In this document: piece after piece, positions 41,404 to 50,854 of the stretch
Layout: every line of letters starts with the position of its first letter
How positions within the stretch are numbered: position 1 is the stretch's first letter
Assembly: GCA_002340985.1 (NCBI GenBank)
Contig: DDNC01000002.1
Location: forward strand, 261,732-325,731
Source of the DNA: Firmicutes bacterium UBA2530
GTDB lineage: Bacteria > Bacillota > Clostridia > Tissierellales > Sedimentibacteraceae
Reading direction: 5' to 3'
Length of the DNA stretch: 64,000 nucleotides
Translations under genes and position numbers: made by a program
Notes under the pieces: generated by a model
What the model saw: the letters and a program-made list of their open reading frames with translations, nothing else
Told to the model about the DNA's origin: nothing
Database searches by the model: none

Positions 41404-42573
41404 ATGAATAATAAAAGAGATGCTGTAATAGTTGCATATGGACGCTCACCGTTAGCTAAAGCATTTAAGGGAGCTCTCTCAAAGACTCATCCCGTAGAAT
41501 ATGGTGCACAGACACTGAAAGGCGTTATTGCAAAGCTGCCTGGTTTTGATCCGGCGGTTGTGGATGATGTTATTATAGGATGCGCCATGCCGGAAAGATA
41601 TGCGGGCTATAATATAGGTCGTTTGATTGCTCAGCGTGCGGGCTTTCCAGATTCTGTACCAGGACAGACAGTAAACAGATTTTGCTCATCGGGTCTTCAG
41701 ACTATAGCTACAGCAGCAAATGCCATTATGGCAAATCAAATGGATGTGGTAATAGCAGGCGGAGTTGAAATGATGACTGACATGAAAATGAATCACCCTG
41801 AAGAATATAAGGATGTCATGTTAGAAGAGCAAATTCCCGGAACTTACATGCCCATGGGTATGACTGCTGAAAATGTTGCCGAACGCTGGGGTGTTACGCG
41901 TCAGGAGATGGAAGCCATGGCTGTGGAAAGCCACAGGAAGGCAGCAGAAGCTCAAGCAGCCGGAAAGTTTGTTGATGAGATTATTCCGATAACAGTGTAT
42001 ACTGATGACGTACAGACTGTTGTGTCTCAGGATGAAGGCATTCGCCCCGGTACAAAAATGGAGGATCTGGCCGCACTGAAAACACCGTTTAAGGAAGATG
42101 GGTCAGTAACTGCGGCTACATCATCCCAAATGACTGACGGAACAAGCTTTGTTGTGCTGATGTCCAGAGAAAAGGCAGAAGAACTTGGCTATGCTCCTGT
42201 TGCAAAATTTGTATCATTTGCTGTGGGCGGTGTTGCTTCCGATGTTATGGGAATAGGACCTATAGTTGCTGTGCCTAAAGTTATGGAACGTACCGGTCTG
42301 ACTGCAGATGAAATGGATGTAATTGAAATCAACGAAGCATTTGCATCACAAGCATTGGTTTGCATACGTGAGTTAAAGCTGCCCTTGGATAAGGTTAATC
42401 CAAACGGAGGGGCTATGGCCTTAGGGCATCCGCTTGGAGCTACAGGAGCAATCCTTACTTGCAAGGCACTGTCTGAACTGAAACGTACTAACGGAAAGTA
42501 TGCATTAATCACCATGTGTATTGGTGGAGGCATGGGTGCAGCGGGAATCTTTGAAATGGAAAATAGTAAATAA
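41404..42573 (+). CDS. Acetyl-CoA acetyltransferase (thiolase)
   Basis: 389 residues from ATG 41404 (CAGGAGG upstream; a start at 41341 lacks one). Active-site cysteine in VNRFCSSGLQT (about 93), the second catalytic triad NGGAMALGHPLGATGA (His about 345) and the C-terminal CIGGGMGAAG (Cys about 373). It splits acetoacetyl-CoA into two acetyl-CoA, feeding the BKACE step with fresh acetyl-CoA and yielding energy. It is in the operon between BKACE and an SDR. Confidence 0.95.
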   Translation: MNNKRDAVIVAYGRSPLAKAFKGALSKTHPVEYGAQTLKGVIAKLPGFDPAVVDDVIIGCAMPERYAGYNIGRLIAQRAGFPDSVPGQTVNRFCSSGLQTIATAANAIMANQMDVVIAGGVEMMTDMKMNHPEEYKDVMLEEQIPGTYMPMGMTAENVAERWGVTRQEMEAMAVESHRKAAEAQAAGKFVDEIIPITVYTDDVQTVVSQDEGIRPGTKMEDLAALKTPFKEDGSVTAATSSQMTDGTSFVVLMSREKAEELGYAPVAKFVSFAVGGVASDVMGIGPIVAVPKVMERTGLTADEMDVIEINEAFASQALVCIRELKLPLDKVNPNGGAMALGHPLGATGAILTCKALSELKRTNGKYALITMCIGGGMGAAGIFEMENSK

Positions 42574-42633
42574 TTATATAGTGGCATATTTGATGATTTA
42601 AGAGGCATTGATAAGAAAATTAAGGAGGCATAT

Positions 42634-43377
42634 ATGATATTTAATAACAGAGTCGCGGTTGTGACGGGCTCTACTCAAGGAATTGGGCTTTCTATAGCTA
42701 AAAGGCTTGCAAAAGAAGGCGTGAAGATTGTTGTAACTGCAAGAAATATAGAAAAAGTAAATGAAGTTGTTGCGGAGATAAAAAGGGATGGCGGAGAAGC
42801 TATCGGCTTTAAATGTGATGTGACAAACAGAGAAGAGGTTAGAGCTCTCGGAGAAAAGGTTGTTGAAAAATACGGCAGCATTGACATATTGGTCAACAAT
42901 GCGGGGATAACAAGAGATGCATCTTTTAAAAGGATGACTGATGAACAATGGGATGAAGTTCTTACAGGTGATTTGAAGTCGGTATTTATTGTTACACAAG
43001 AGTTGAGCAAGTATATGGAGTCAAATAAATATGGCAGGATTATCAACTTAAGCTCAGTGGTTGGTCTTTCAGGTAATTTCGGACAGGCAAATTATACGGC
43101 AGCAAAAGCAGGTATACTTGGATTCACTAAAACACTGTCTGTTGAACTTGGAAAGAAGGGAATTACAGTCAATGCCGTAGCACCGGGATTTATTGAAACA
43201 GCCATGACACAGGAAATTCCGGAAAAGATTAGAGCGGAAATTCTTGCAAGCATTCCGGTGGGCAGAGCAGGAACGCCCGAGGATATTGCAGCAGCTGTGG
43301 CATTCCTTGCATCAGAAGAAGCCGGATTTATAAGCGGGATTACACTTAGTGTTAATGGATCAATGTATAGAGCATAA
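42634..43377 (+). CDS. Short-chain dehydrogenase (3-oxoacyl/3-hydroxyacyl type, FabG-like)
   Basis: 247 residues. Nucleotide motif TGSTQGIG (residues 11-18), NNAG (about 89), active-site Ser in NLSSVVG (about 139), YTAAKAG (Tyr155, Lys159), and a C-terminal GFISGITLSVNGSM. This is close to FabG in length and wording. In this operon it could oxidise a 3-hydroxy acid or reduce a 3-keto-acyl-CoA intermediate. It may alternatively supply hydroxybutyrate from acetoacetyl units. Confidence 0.92.
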   Translation: MIFNNRVAVVTGSTQGIGLSIAKRLAKEGVKIVVTARNIEKVNEVVAEIKRDGGEAIGFKCDVTNREEVRALGEKVVEKYGSIDILVNNAGITRDASFKRMTDEQWDEVLTGDLKSVFIVTQELSKYMESNKYGRIINLSSVVGLSGNFGQANYTAAKAGILGFTKTLSVELGKKGITVNAVAPGFIETAMTQEIPEKIRAEILASIPVGRAGTPEDIAAAVAFLASEEAGFISGITLSVNGSMYRA

Positions 43378-43502
43378 AAAATATGGGGCATCTAAGTATC
43401 CATAATCATAAATGTTAGTTACACTTTAATGGATTATGAAAACATATTAATAAATGGAGCTTTATATTAAAAAAATATTAGAATACCAAGGAGAAAAATA
43501 TT

Positions 43503-44822
43503 ATGAATACATTTGCTGTTATTGGACTTTTTTTAGCTGTAATAGTACTTGCTGTTGGCGCCTATAGAGGATTAGGTGCCCTTACATCAACACTATTGGC
43601 TTCTCTTGTAGTAATACTTACAAATGGAATGGGCATATGGCAGGGGTTTTCAGAATTCTATATGAATGGTTACGTAGGCGCTTATGCAGGATATTTCTTG
43701 CTATTATGTAGTTCAAGCATGTACGCTAATTTTATGAATGAATCCGGCAGTGCAACATCTATCGGGTATCAATTTATTGACTGGTTTGGAAGAGGCAAGG
43801 TATTACTTATTTGCTATGCAATTACTGTAGTGCTCACTTATGGCGGTGTAAGCTTGTTTGTTGTTATATATGCTTTAGCTCCGATTGCATACACGCTTTT
43901 TAAAGAAGCAGATTTGCCGCGGCATTTAATAGTGGCTGCAACAACAGCCGGCTCGGCGACAATTACAATGACTTCTCTTCCAGGCACACCGGCTCTTACA
44001 AACGTTATTCCTACTGAGTTTTTGGGGACGACATTAACTGCTGCTCCTATTTTTGGAATTATTGCTTCAATAGCATTTATTGTAATGACATTGCTTTATT
44101 TTAATTACACTGAAAAAAAAGCAAGGACTGATAACGAGCATTGGGTAAATCCTGAAGGCTTAGATATTGCAAATGAAATTCAGGACCGCAGCATGTTACC
44201 GTCATCTGTTAAAGCATTTTTACCGATAATAGTGCTACTTACAATTATTTTAGCAGGAAGCAGATTTGGACTTAATTCTACCATGCTTGCTACTGGAGCT
44301 ATGTTAGCCGGCACTTTGGTTGTATTTGTTCTTAACCTTGATAAATTTAAAGGGAAGAGCATTAAAAAGATAATATCTTCCGGATTAGAAGGCGGTATCG
44401 GTGCTATTGGAGGATTTGCCGGAGTTGTTGCTTTTGGAGCTGTCGTATCAAAATCTCAGGCTTTTGCATCAATAGTAGAATGGGTACTAAGCTTACAAAT
44501 GAATCCATACTCACAGGGTGTTTTTGCTACGATGGTTGTATCTGCTATAACAGGTTCATCATCCGGAGGGTTAAGAATAATGTTCAGTGCATTTACAGAC
44601 AGCTTTTTAGCTTCAGGTGTAAATTTAGATCTACTGCACCGTTTGGTGAGTATATCCGCCGGTGCATTGGATACTTTACCGCACTCACCGGGAATATTCC
44701 TGACACTTGCAGTACTTGGGCTTACTCACAAGGATGCATACAAGCATATATTTGTGACAAGCGTAGTAATACCGACTATTATTACATTAGCGTCCTTAGG
44801 AATATTAGTTATGTTATTCTAA
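43503..44822 (+). CDS. GntP-family permease, likely substrate importer of the BKACE operon
   Basis: 439 residues and about 11-12 membrane segments over the whole length, starting FAVIGLFLAVIVLAVGAYRG. It shows the GntP-type conserved GSATITMTSLPGTPALTNVIP (re-entrant loop region) and SAITGSSSGGLRIMFSAF near 350. The gluconate/hydroxybutyrate permease group transports short organic acids by proton or sodium symport. Its place in the operon suggests that it imports the carboxylate that the enzymes degrade. RBS AGGAG. A short gap with a partial dyad precedes it. Confidence 0.88.
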   Translation: MNTFAVIGLFLAVIVLAVGAYRGLGALTSTLLASLVVILTNGMGIWQGFSEFYMNGYVGAYAGYFLLLCSSSMYANFMNESGSATSIGYQFIDWFGRGKVLLICYAITVVLTYGGVSLFVVIYALAPIAYTLFKEADLPRHLIVAATTAGSATITMTSLPGTPALTNVIPTEFLGTTLTAAPIFGIIASIAFIVMTLLYFNYTEKKARTDNEHWVNPEGLDIANEIQDRSMLPSSVKAFLPIIVLLTIILAGSRFGLNSTMLATGAMLAGTLVVFVLNLDKFKGKSIKKIISSGLEGGIGAIGGFAGVVAFGAVVSKSQAFASIVEWVLSLQMNPYSQGVFATMVVSAITGSSSGGLRIMFSAFTDSFLASGVNLDLLHRLVSISAGALDTLPHSPGIFLTLAVLGLTHKDAYKHIFVTSVVIPTIITLASLGILVMLF

Positions 44823-44846
44823 AAGACTGAAGCTCATAGTGCATTA

Positions 44847-44879
44847 AATATTGCGATGCGTCTAACGCATCGCAATATT
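44847..44879 (+). terminator. Strong hairpin between permease and CoA-transferase genes
   Basis: AATATTGCGATGCG and CGCATCGCAATATT form a 14-bp perfect stem with loop TCTAA. The 3' side is AT-rich (AATAATTTTC) but lacks a T run. It could lower downstream expression or mark the operon end. Confidence 0.75.
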
Positions 44880-44981
44880 AATAATTTTCAGAAAAAACAT
44901 TGCAGAAATTATTGAGAAATTAGAATAAATTTTAACAAGACCAAATTAACGAACGAATCAAAACATTATGGGAGGAAAAAT

Positions 44982-46289
44982 ATGAGCTGGGTTAATGAAT
45001 ATAAACAAAAATTAACAGATGCCGAAGATGCTGTAAAACTTATTAATTCCGGGGACAGAGTTTATGCAGGAACTTGCTCCAGTGCAGCCTTTGCATTAAT
45101 TAATGCGCTGTGGGGAAGGAAAGGGGAACTTGAAAATGTTGAAGTAACAAGCTCTTTGATATCAAAGCCCACACCTCTGTACGATGAAGCGGAAGGAAAC
45201 CCCTTTACATTCGGAACATTTTTTATGGGAGCTAAAGAAAGAAAGGCCAGAGATAACGGATTAAAGCTGAACTACACATCAGTACATCTCAGCCAGGTTG
45301 ATATCTGGTGCAAGGAGGTTGCGCGTCCTGATGTATGCTTCTTTGATGTTTCAGAGCCGGATGAAAACGGATATATGTGTCTTGGCCCATCAGGCATAGC
45401 GCTTAGTAAATTTCTTAAAGAAGGTGCAGACAGGATTATTCTTCAGGTTAACAAGCAGACACCTTATATATTCGGACAAAACAACCTCATACATGTCTCT
45501 GAGGTGGATGCAATAATTGAGGTGGATGATGCACCTACAACCTTGGCGAATCCGGAAATAGACGAGACAACACAAATTCTTTCAGATATTATTGTTGAAC
45601 AGGTTCCAGACGGTGCAACTATACAGCTTGGGCTGGGTTCATTGTCAACTGCAATAGGATTTGGACTTGGCAGCAAAAATGACCTTGGAATACACTCGGA
45701 ACTGCTGAGTGAGCCAATGTTGGAATTGATAGTTAATGGAAATGTTACAAACAAGTACAAAGGCTTCATGGACGGAAAGACTGTTTTTGGATTTGCTCTT
45801 GGCTCGGCAGAATTATATAAATACCTGAACAAAAACGACAAGTTTCATGGTGCGGAATTTCCGTTTGTAAACAACCCTGAAATTATCGCAAGAAACAAAA
45901 ATATGATTTCAATAAATTCCACTATGGCTCTGGATATTTTTGGACAGGCTGCATCTGACTCGTTGGGATGGAAGCAGCAAAGTGCTACAGGCGGACAACT
46001 GGATTTTGTAAGAGGCGCTCAGCGATCCGAGAGCGGTAAGTCTATTATTGCAACGTCTTCAAGCTTCATAAAAAACGGGAAGAGAATCAGCAAAATATTA
46101 ACCGCATTTCCTGCAGGAACTGCAGTTACAACGCCAAGATCTGATGTCCAATATGTTGCAACCGAGTACGGCTGTGTCAATTTAAAGATATTGAATATGT
46201 CAGACAGAGTCAGGGCAATGATTAGCCTTGCTCATCCGGATTTCAGGGACCAGCTGACGGAAGATGCAAAGAAATTTAATCTTATTTAA
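44982..46289 (+). CDS. CoA-transferase / 4-hydroxybutyrate-type acetyl-CoA hydrolase family
   Basis: 435 residues. AcetylCoA_hydro family in two halves: about 1-190 (VKLINSGDRVYAGTCSSAAF, MCLGPSGIALSKF) and about 195-435 (IQLGLGSLSTAIGFGL, LGIHSELLSEPMLEL with the catalytic Glu near 240, then AVTTPRSDVQYVATEYG). It resembles the 4-hydroxybutyrate or butyrate CoA-transferases, which exchange CoA between acetyl-CoA and a carboxylate. With the upstream operon, it may activate or release the acids made there. A hairpin separates it from the permease gene, so co-transcription is likely but may be reduced. Confidence 0.93.
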   Translation: MSWVNEYKQKLTDAEDAVKLINSGDRVYAGTCSSAAFALINALWGRKGELENVEVTSSLISKPTPLYDEAEGNPFTFGTFFMGAKERKARDNGLKLNYTSVHLSQVDIWCKEVARPDVCFFDVSEPDENGYMCLGPSGIALSKFLKEGADRIILQVNKQTPYIFGQNNLIHVSEVDAIIEVDDAPTTLANPEIDETTQILSDIIVEQVPDGATIQLGLGSLSTAIGFGLGSKNDLGIHSELLSEPMLELIVNGNVTNKYKGFMDGKTVFGFALGSAELYKYLNKNDKFHGAEFPFVNNPEIIARNKNMISINSTMALDIFGQAASDSLGWKQQSATGGQLDFVRGAQRSESGKSIIATSSSFIKNGKRISKILTAFPAGTAVTTPRSDVQYVATEYGCVNLKILNMSDRVRAMISLAHPDFRDQLTEDAKKFNLI

Positions 46290-46298
46290 TATGCGGAA

Positions 46299-46339
46299 AA
46301 AGGTTGTCGTAAATGATATAATCAACGGCAACTTTTTTA
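46299..46339 (+). terminator. Rho-independent terminator after the CoA-transferase
   Basis: AAAGGTTGTCG and CGGCAACTTTTTT form a stem with one G-U at the base, followed by T residues. Confidence 0.85.
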
Positions 46340-46390
46340 TTGTCCGGAAGACATCAATCTTAATTTGCTATTTAATCATTTTGTTACATA

Positions 46391-46399
46391 TGCTATAAT
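46391..46399 (+). promoter_or_regulatory. Extended -10 promoter of the yhaM-addBA operon
   Basis: TGCTATAAT, an extended -10 element (TGnTATAAT), 33 bases before the yhaM start. No clear -35. Confidence 0.6.
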
Positions 46400-46431
46400 A
46401 CTTTATAATAAAAGAGAAAAGAGGAAGATAT

Positions 46432-47448
46432 ATGGGACAGGCAAGCATTGGCGACTTGTTAAATGATAAAGCAAGAGAGCAAATGAGAAGTATGGTTGAT
46501 ACCGGGAAAAATATTTCAGATCTGAAGGCCGGAGAAAAGACCGACGGATTTTATCTTATAAAGAGCTTTGAGGTAAAGAAGACAACTAATGGCAAACAGT
46601 ATATAGATATTGATCTTGTTGATAAAACAGGAGAAATAAATGCGAAAATATGGGAGTATTCAGAGGAAAAGGAAGCCCTTGTGGCAAGCAGCTCAATTGT
46701 CAAGGTGAGGGGAGAGGTCTTGGAATGGAACGGATCGAAGCAGCTAAAGGTGAATAAAATAAGACCTGCTTCGGAAACAGATTCTATAAAGATATCAGAG
46801 CTTATACCGTCTGCACCTGTTGACAAGGAAGAAATGTTCCATGAGGTAAAATCGTATGTGAATAAAATAAAAGACACTGAGATAAGGATGTTGGTGGACA
46901 CAATTATATCTAAGTATTCAAGCAAGCTATACTACTATCCGGCTGCAAAGAAAAACCACCATTCATATATGAGCGGACTTTTGTACCACATGATGAGAAT
47001 GCTTCAGTCAGGAGAGAAGCTGGGCCAGGTATACGACTTTCTCAATATGGACTATGTGTATGCCGGGGTTATTCTTCACGACATTTGTAAAATACTTGAA
47101 ATGGATTCCGACGAATATGGGGTTGTTTCAGATTATACAATGGAAGGAAAGCTGCTCGGACACATTATTCAGGGGATAAAGGAAATAGAAATCGAAGGAG
47201 AAAAATTAGGCATCAGCAGGGAAAAAAGCGTGGTGCTCCAACATATGGTGCTGTCTCATCACTACGAACCGGAATTCGGAAGTCCGAAGAAGCCAATGAC
47301 TCCTGAAGCGGAGTTGCTTCATTTCTTAGACATAATCGATGCAAGAATGTTTGACTTCCAGCATGCTGTTGAAGGTGTTCAGCCGGGACATTTTACAGAT
47401 AAAATATGGCTTCTGGACAACAGAAACTTATATAGAACTACGAATTAA
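46432..47448 (+). CDS. yhaM: 3'-5' exoribonuclease YhaM family (OB-fold plus HD)
   Basis: 338 residues. The N-terminal OB-fold (about 20-115, with GFYLIKSFEVKKTTNGKQYI and AKIWEYSEE) binds nucleic acid. The C-terminal HD domain (about 160-310) has KNHHSYMSGLLYHMM, YAGVILHDICKIL and LSHHYEPEFG. YhaM degrades RNA and DNA from the 3' end and needs divalent metal. The RBS is GAGGAAG. It is joined to addB and addA, and the grouping with recombination nucleases hints at a joint DNA-repair role. Confidence 0.93.
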   Translation: MGQASIGDLLNDKAREQMRSMVDTGKNISDLKAGEKTDGFYLIKSFEVKKTTNGKQYIDIDLVDKTGEINAKIWEYSEEKEALVASSSIVKVRGEVLEWNGSKQLKVNKIRPASETDSIKISELIPSAPVDKEEMFHEVKSYVNKIKDTEIRMLVDTIISKYSSKLYYYPAAKKNHHSYMSGLLYHMMRMLQSGEKLGQVYDFLNMDYVYAGVILHDICKILEMDSDEYGVVSDYTMEGKLLGHIIQGIKEIEIEGEKLGISREKSVVLQHMVLSHHYEPEFGSPKKPMTPEAELLHFLDIIDARMFDFQHAVEGVQPGHFTDKIWLLDNRNLYRTTN

Positions 47449-47461
47449 AACCGGAGGATTT

Positions 47462-50400
47462 ATGGGATTGAATATAATTGCGGGGCGTGCCAAGACGGGC
47501 AAGTCCACGTATGTTTATGACAGCATAAATAAAGAGATAAAACGCGGAAATTCTGCTGCTCTGCTGCTCATAGTGCCTGAGCAGATGACATATCAGGCAG
47601 AATATGAAATCATTGATCGTATAGGGGACCAAGGCATAATGGATGCCGAGGTTCTTAGCTTCACGCGACTGGGATATAAGGTCTTTGAGGAGGTAGGAGG
47701 GCTTAAGGTCCAGGAAATAAACAGCTACGGCAAAATTATGCTTCTGAAGCAGATATTTGAGGAGAATAAGGACCAGTTGAAGCTGTTTACAAAGGCATCC
47801 AGGCAGGAGGGATTTCTGAGGGAGTTTGATGCTCTCATAAGTGAACTTAAGCAGGATTGCATAAGCGTTGAGTTTCTGGAGCAGGTAATTAAGCACAAGG
47901 TAAGAGAAGACGAAAATCAGCTTCTTACCAAAAAGCTTGAGGATATTATTAAAATTTACGGAGAAATAAAAAAACGTACAGAGGGTGTGTTTTTTGACGA
48001 AGAGGATAAAACGGACCTTCTTATTTCTGCTGTTCAGCATTCTTCCTTCATAAAAAACTCTCGCATATGGATTGACGGATTTGAAAGCTTCAATATGCAG
48101 AGGCATAGGCTTATAAAAGAACTGATTAAGTATGCGGGGGAGGTATACATAACTCTTGATATGGACTCTGCATCATTTGATAACCTCAGCAACACGGATG
48201 ACTGGGAGGCCTTCAGTACGGTTCACTCTACCTATAAGAACCTCATAAGGGACATAGACTGTAAAATAAAAATAATTTCATTAGATAATAACTCGATGAA
48301 CAATGAGATGAAAACAATTGAAAGAAATATATTTTCAGTTAACCCTGGCTTATATTCTGAGCAAACCAACAGGATTAACATACTTTCTTCTCTCAATCCC
48401 TATACGGAAACCGAAAGCGCAGCAGCGAAAATAATTTCATTGGTCAGAGACCATGGATACAGATGGAAGGATATAGCTGTTGCAACCGGCGATATGGATA
48501 CCTACGGAATAAATATCAAAAAGGTTTTTACACAATATGAAATACCACATTTTCTTGACTATAAAAGAGACATTATGGGAAACCCTCTTACGAAATTCAT
48601 ACTGTCTCTTTTAGATATTTTCATCTATAATTTCAGACATGACAGCGTTTTTGAACTTCTGAAAACAGGATTTTACCCCCTCGATTATGATGAGGTAAGC
48701 AGAATGGAAAACTTTGCTCTTCAATACGGTATAAAGGGGGACAAGTGGTTCAGACCATTTGCTTTTAATGCTGAGAATATTGATTATTTCAACAGCCTTC
48801 GCGAGAAATTCGCATCGGGATTTAAAAACGGAAGAAAGAAATTCAGAGAATTGAAAACCACCCTTGATATTACCATGTTCCTGTTTGATTTTATGAAGGA
48901 ATACAAGGTCCAGGAGAAAATTGAGAAACAGGTTGAAGTATTCAAAAAATCAGAGCTGTACGAATTGTCCGGTGAAAATGCGCAAATATGGAATTACGTA
49001 ATAGACATACTTGAGCAGATAGTGCTGGCCGGAGGGGATATTGAAATTACTCCTGCGGAGTACAGAAAAATGATTGAGGCAGGCTTCAATGAGGTTAAAA
49101 TAAGTATTATACCACCAACATTGGACAAGGTTACAGTCAGTGATATAGAAAAGGCATCAATAAAGCCAACAAAGGTTCTTTTCATATTGGGAGCAAACGA
49201 AGGAAGCATCAACTCCGGAAACAGCGAAAAGGGTCTGCTCCTTGATGAGGAAAGAGAGATACTTGCCAAATCAGGTATGAACATGCTCAATAACTCGGAT
49301 TACTATCTGTACAGGGAAAAGCACATACTTTACAAGCTGTTTACATGTGCTTCAGATCATATATTTTTGAGCTGGGCACAGGGGACAGCAGAAGGAAGGG
49401 CGCTGCAGGCATCAATTTATGCGGATAAATTCAAGCAGCTGTTTCCGGCAGTCAAGGAACAATCAGACTTAAATGCTGCTGAAGAAGATAAGGTGTCCAA
49501 CAGCAGGGGAACTGCCGGATATCTTATTGCAGCGGTAAGAGATTTCGTTGAGGGAATAAGCATAGACAGCATATGGCGGGACGTGTATGCGTGGTATGAA
49601 AAAAACGAAGAAAACATGCATGTCATGATAAAGAATGGATTGCTGCATGAAAACAAGGCATATAAAATAACGAGCGAGAATTTGAAAAAAATACATAATG
49701 CGCCTGTGTCCATGTCTGTCTCAAAGCTTGAAAATTTTGCCGCATGCCCGTTTAAATTTTTTATGGACGGTATTATTAAACCCCGTCCGAGAATTGTACA
49801 GAAGGTTGAATTTTATGACCTGGGAAATATTTATCATCAGGCTGTGGAGCAATTCACAAAGCACATAACAGAAGATACCGGAAATATTGATAATCTCAAT
49901 AAGGATGAGATATATTTACTGTCTCAGTCCTGTGCTGAGAAGATACTTGATGAAGGTGAAATGGATTATACTGCCCTTAATGCAAACCAGCGCAGCATAT
50001 ATATGAAGGAGAAAATAAAAAGGCTCATAGGCAGGGCAGCTGATACCATAGTGGAGCAGCTGAAAAAAGGCAATTTCAGGCCTGCCTGCACGGAGCTTGT
50101 TATAGGTGAAGAGGGCTCACAGGCAATTGAGCCTCTGAAAATAAAAATAAGCGATGATGTAAGTGTACTGCTGCAGGGCAGAATTGACAGAGTGGATACC
50201 TTGCAGAAGGACGGAAAAACATATATAAATATAATAGACTACAAATCCTCCTACAAGGATATTGATTTATCCGATGCGGTGCAGGGCTTACAGCTCCAGC
50301 TCTTGGTTTATATGTCAGCAATAATCAGGAACGGAGAAAAATTGTTTCGTACAGAAACAGAAATAGGTGGAGCATACTATTTTTGCATAGATGATCCTCT

Positions 50401-50854
50401 GATAGACGGAGATGAGGTGCTGGCGGAGAACTCCCAGAGAGAAATATTCAGACAACTTTCACTTAAGGGATATATTGTTGAGGATGCTGACATCATTTCA
50501 AATATGGACAGAGAAATAGCCGAATCAAGAAAATCGGACGTGATTCCCGTTTCCCTGAACAAGGATGGAAGTACCTCCAAATCATCAAAAACACTTACTG
50601 TTGATGAATTCAGAGCGGTGTTGGACAAGACTGACAGTGTTGCCGCAGATATGGCGGAAAAAATAATGGACGGTAATATAGATATAATACCCTTCAAAAA
50701 GGAAGCGGACGGCAGAACCCCATGCCAATACTGTGAATACATGGGTGTATGCCAGTTTGACCCGGCAGTGGGCAACAGCTACAGAAAAATAAAAAAGCTT
50801 AAAAAGGATGATATATTGTCGGAGATTCTTGAGGAAGGCGGTGCAAATGCATGA
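47462..50854 (+). CDS. addB: ATP-dependent helicase/nuclease AddB subunit
   Basis: 1130 residues from ATG 47462 (GGAGGA upstream); an earlier in-frame ATG lies inside yhaM and lacks a site. AddB with AddA makes a RecBCD-equivalent complex that resects double-strand breaks. A Walker A GRAKTGKS (residues 8-15) begins the protein. The nuclease domain at the C-terminus (about 850-1100) has GRIDRVD and NIIDYKSS, and the iron-sulfur cluster cysteines are split as in AddB: one in FAACPFKFF (about 765) and the cluster CQYCEYMGVCQFD at the end (about 1090). Its stop overlaps the addA start. Confidence 0.96.
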   Translation: MGLNIIAGRAKTGKSTYVYDSINKEIKRGNSAALLLIVPEQMTYQAEYEIIDRIGDQGIMDAEVLSFTRLGYKVFEEVGGLKVQEINSYGKIMLLKQIFEENKDQLKLFTKASRQEGFLREFDALISELKQDCISVEFLEQVIKHKVREDENQLLTKKLEDIIKIYGEIKKRTEGVFFDEEDKTDLLISAVQHSSFIKNSRIWIDGFESFNMQRHRLIKELIKYAGEVYITLDMDSASFDNLSNTDDWEAFSTVHSTYKNLIRDIDCKIKIISLDNNSMNNEMKTIERNIFSVNPGLYSEQTNRINILSSLNPYTETESAAAKIISLVRDHGYRWKDIAVATGDMDTYGINIKKVFTQYEIPHFLDYKRDIMGNPLTKFILSLLDIFIYNFRHDSVFELLKTGFYPLDYDEVSRMENFALQYGIKGDKWFRPFAFNAENIDYFNSLREKFASGFKNGRKKFRELKTTLDITMFLFDFMKEYKVQEKIEKQVEVFKKSELYELSGENAQIWNYVIDILEQIVLAGGDIEITPAEYRKMIEAGFNEVKISIIPPTLDKVTVSDIEKASIKPTKVLFILGANEGSINSGNSEKGLLLDEEREILAKSGMNMLNNSDYYLYREKHILYKLFTCASDHIFLSWAQGTAEGRALQASIYADKFKQLFPAVKEQSDLNAAEEDKVSNSRGTAGYLIAAVRDFVEGISIDSIWRDVYAWYEKNEENMHVMIKNGLLHENKAYKITSENLKKIHNAPVSMSVSKLENFAACPFKFFMDGIIKPRPRIVQKVEFYDLGNIYHQAVEQFTKHITEDTGNIDNLNKDEIYLLSQSCAEKILDEGEMDYTALNANQRSIYMKEKIKRLIGRAADTIVEQLKKGNFRPACTELVIGEEGSQAIEPLKIKISDDVSVLLQGRIDRVDTLQKDGKTYINIIDYKSSYKDIDLSDAVQGLQLQLLVYMSAIIRNGEKLFRTETEIGGAYYFCIDDPLIDGDEVLAENSQREIFRQLSLKGYIVEDADIISNMDREIAESRKSDVIPVSLNKDGSTSKSSKTLTVDEFRAVLDKTDSVAADMAEKIMDGNIDIIPFKKEADGRTPCQYCEYMGVCQFDPAVGNSYRKIKKLKKDDILSEILEEGGANA

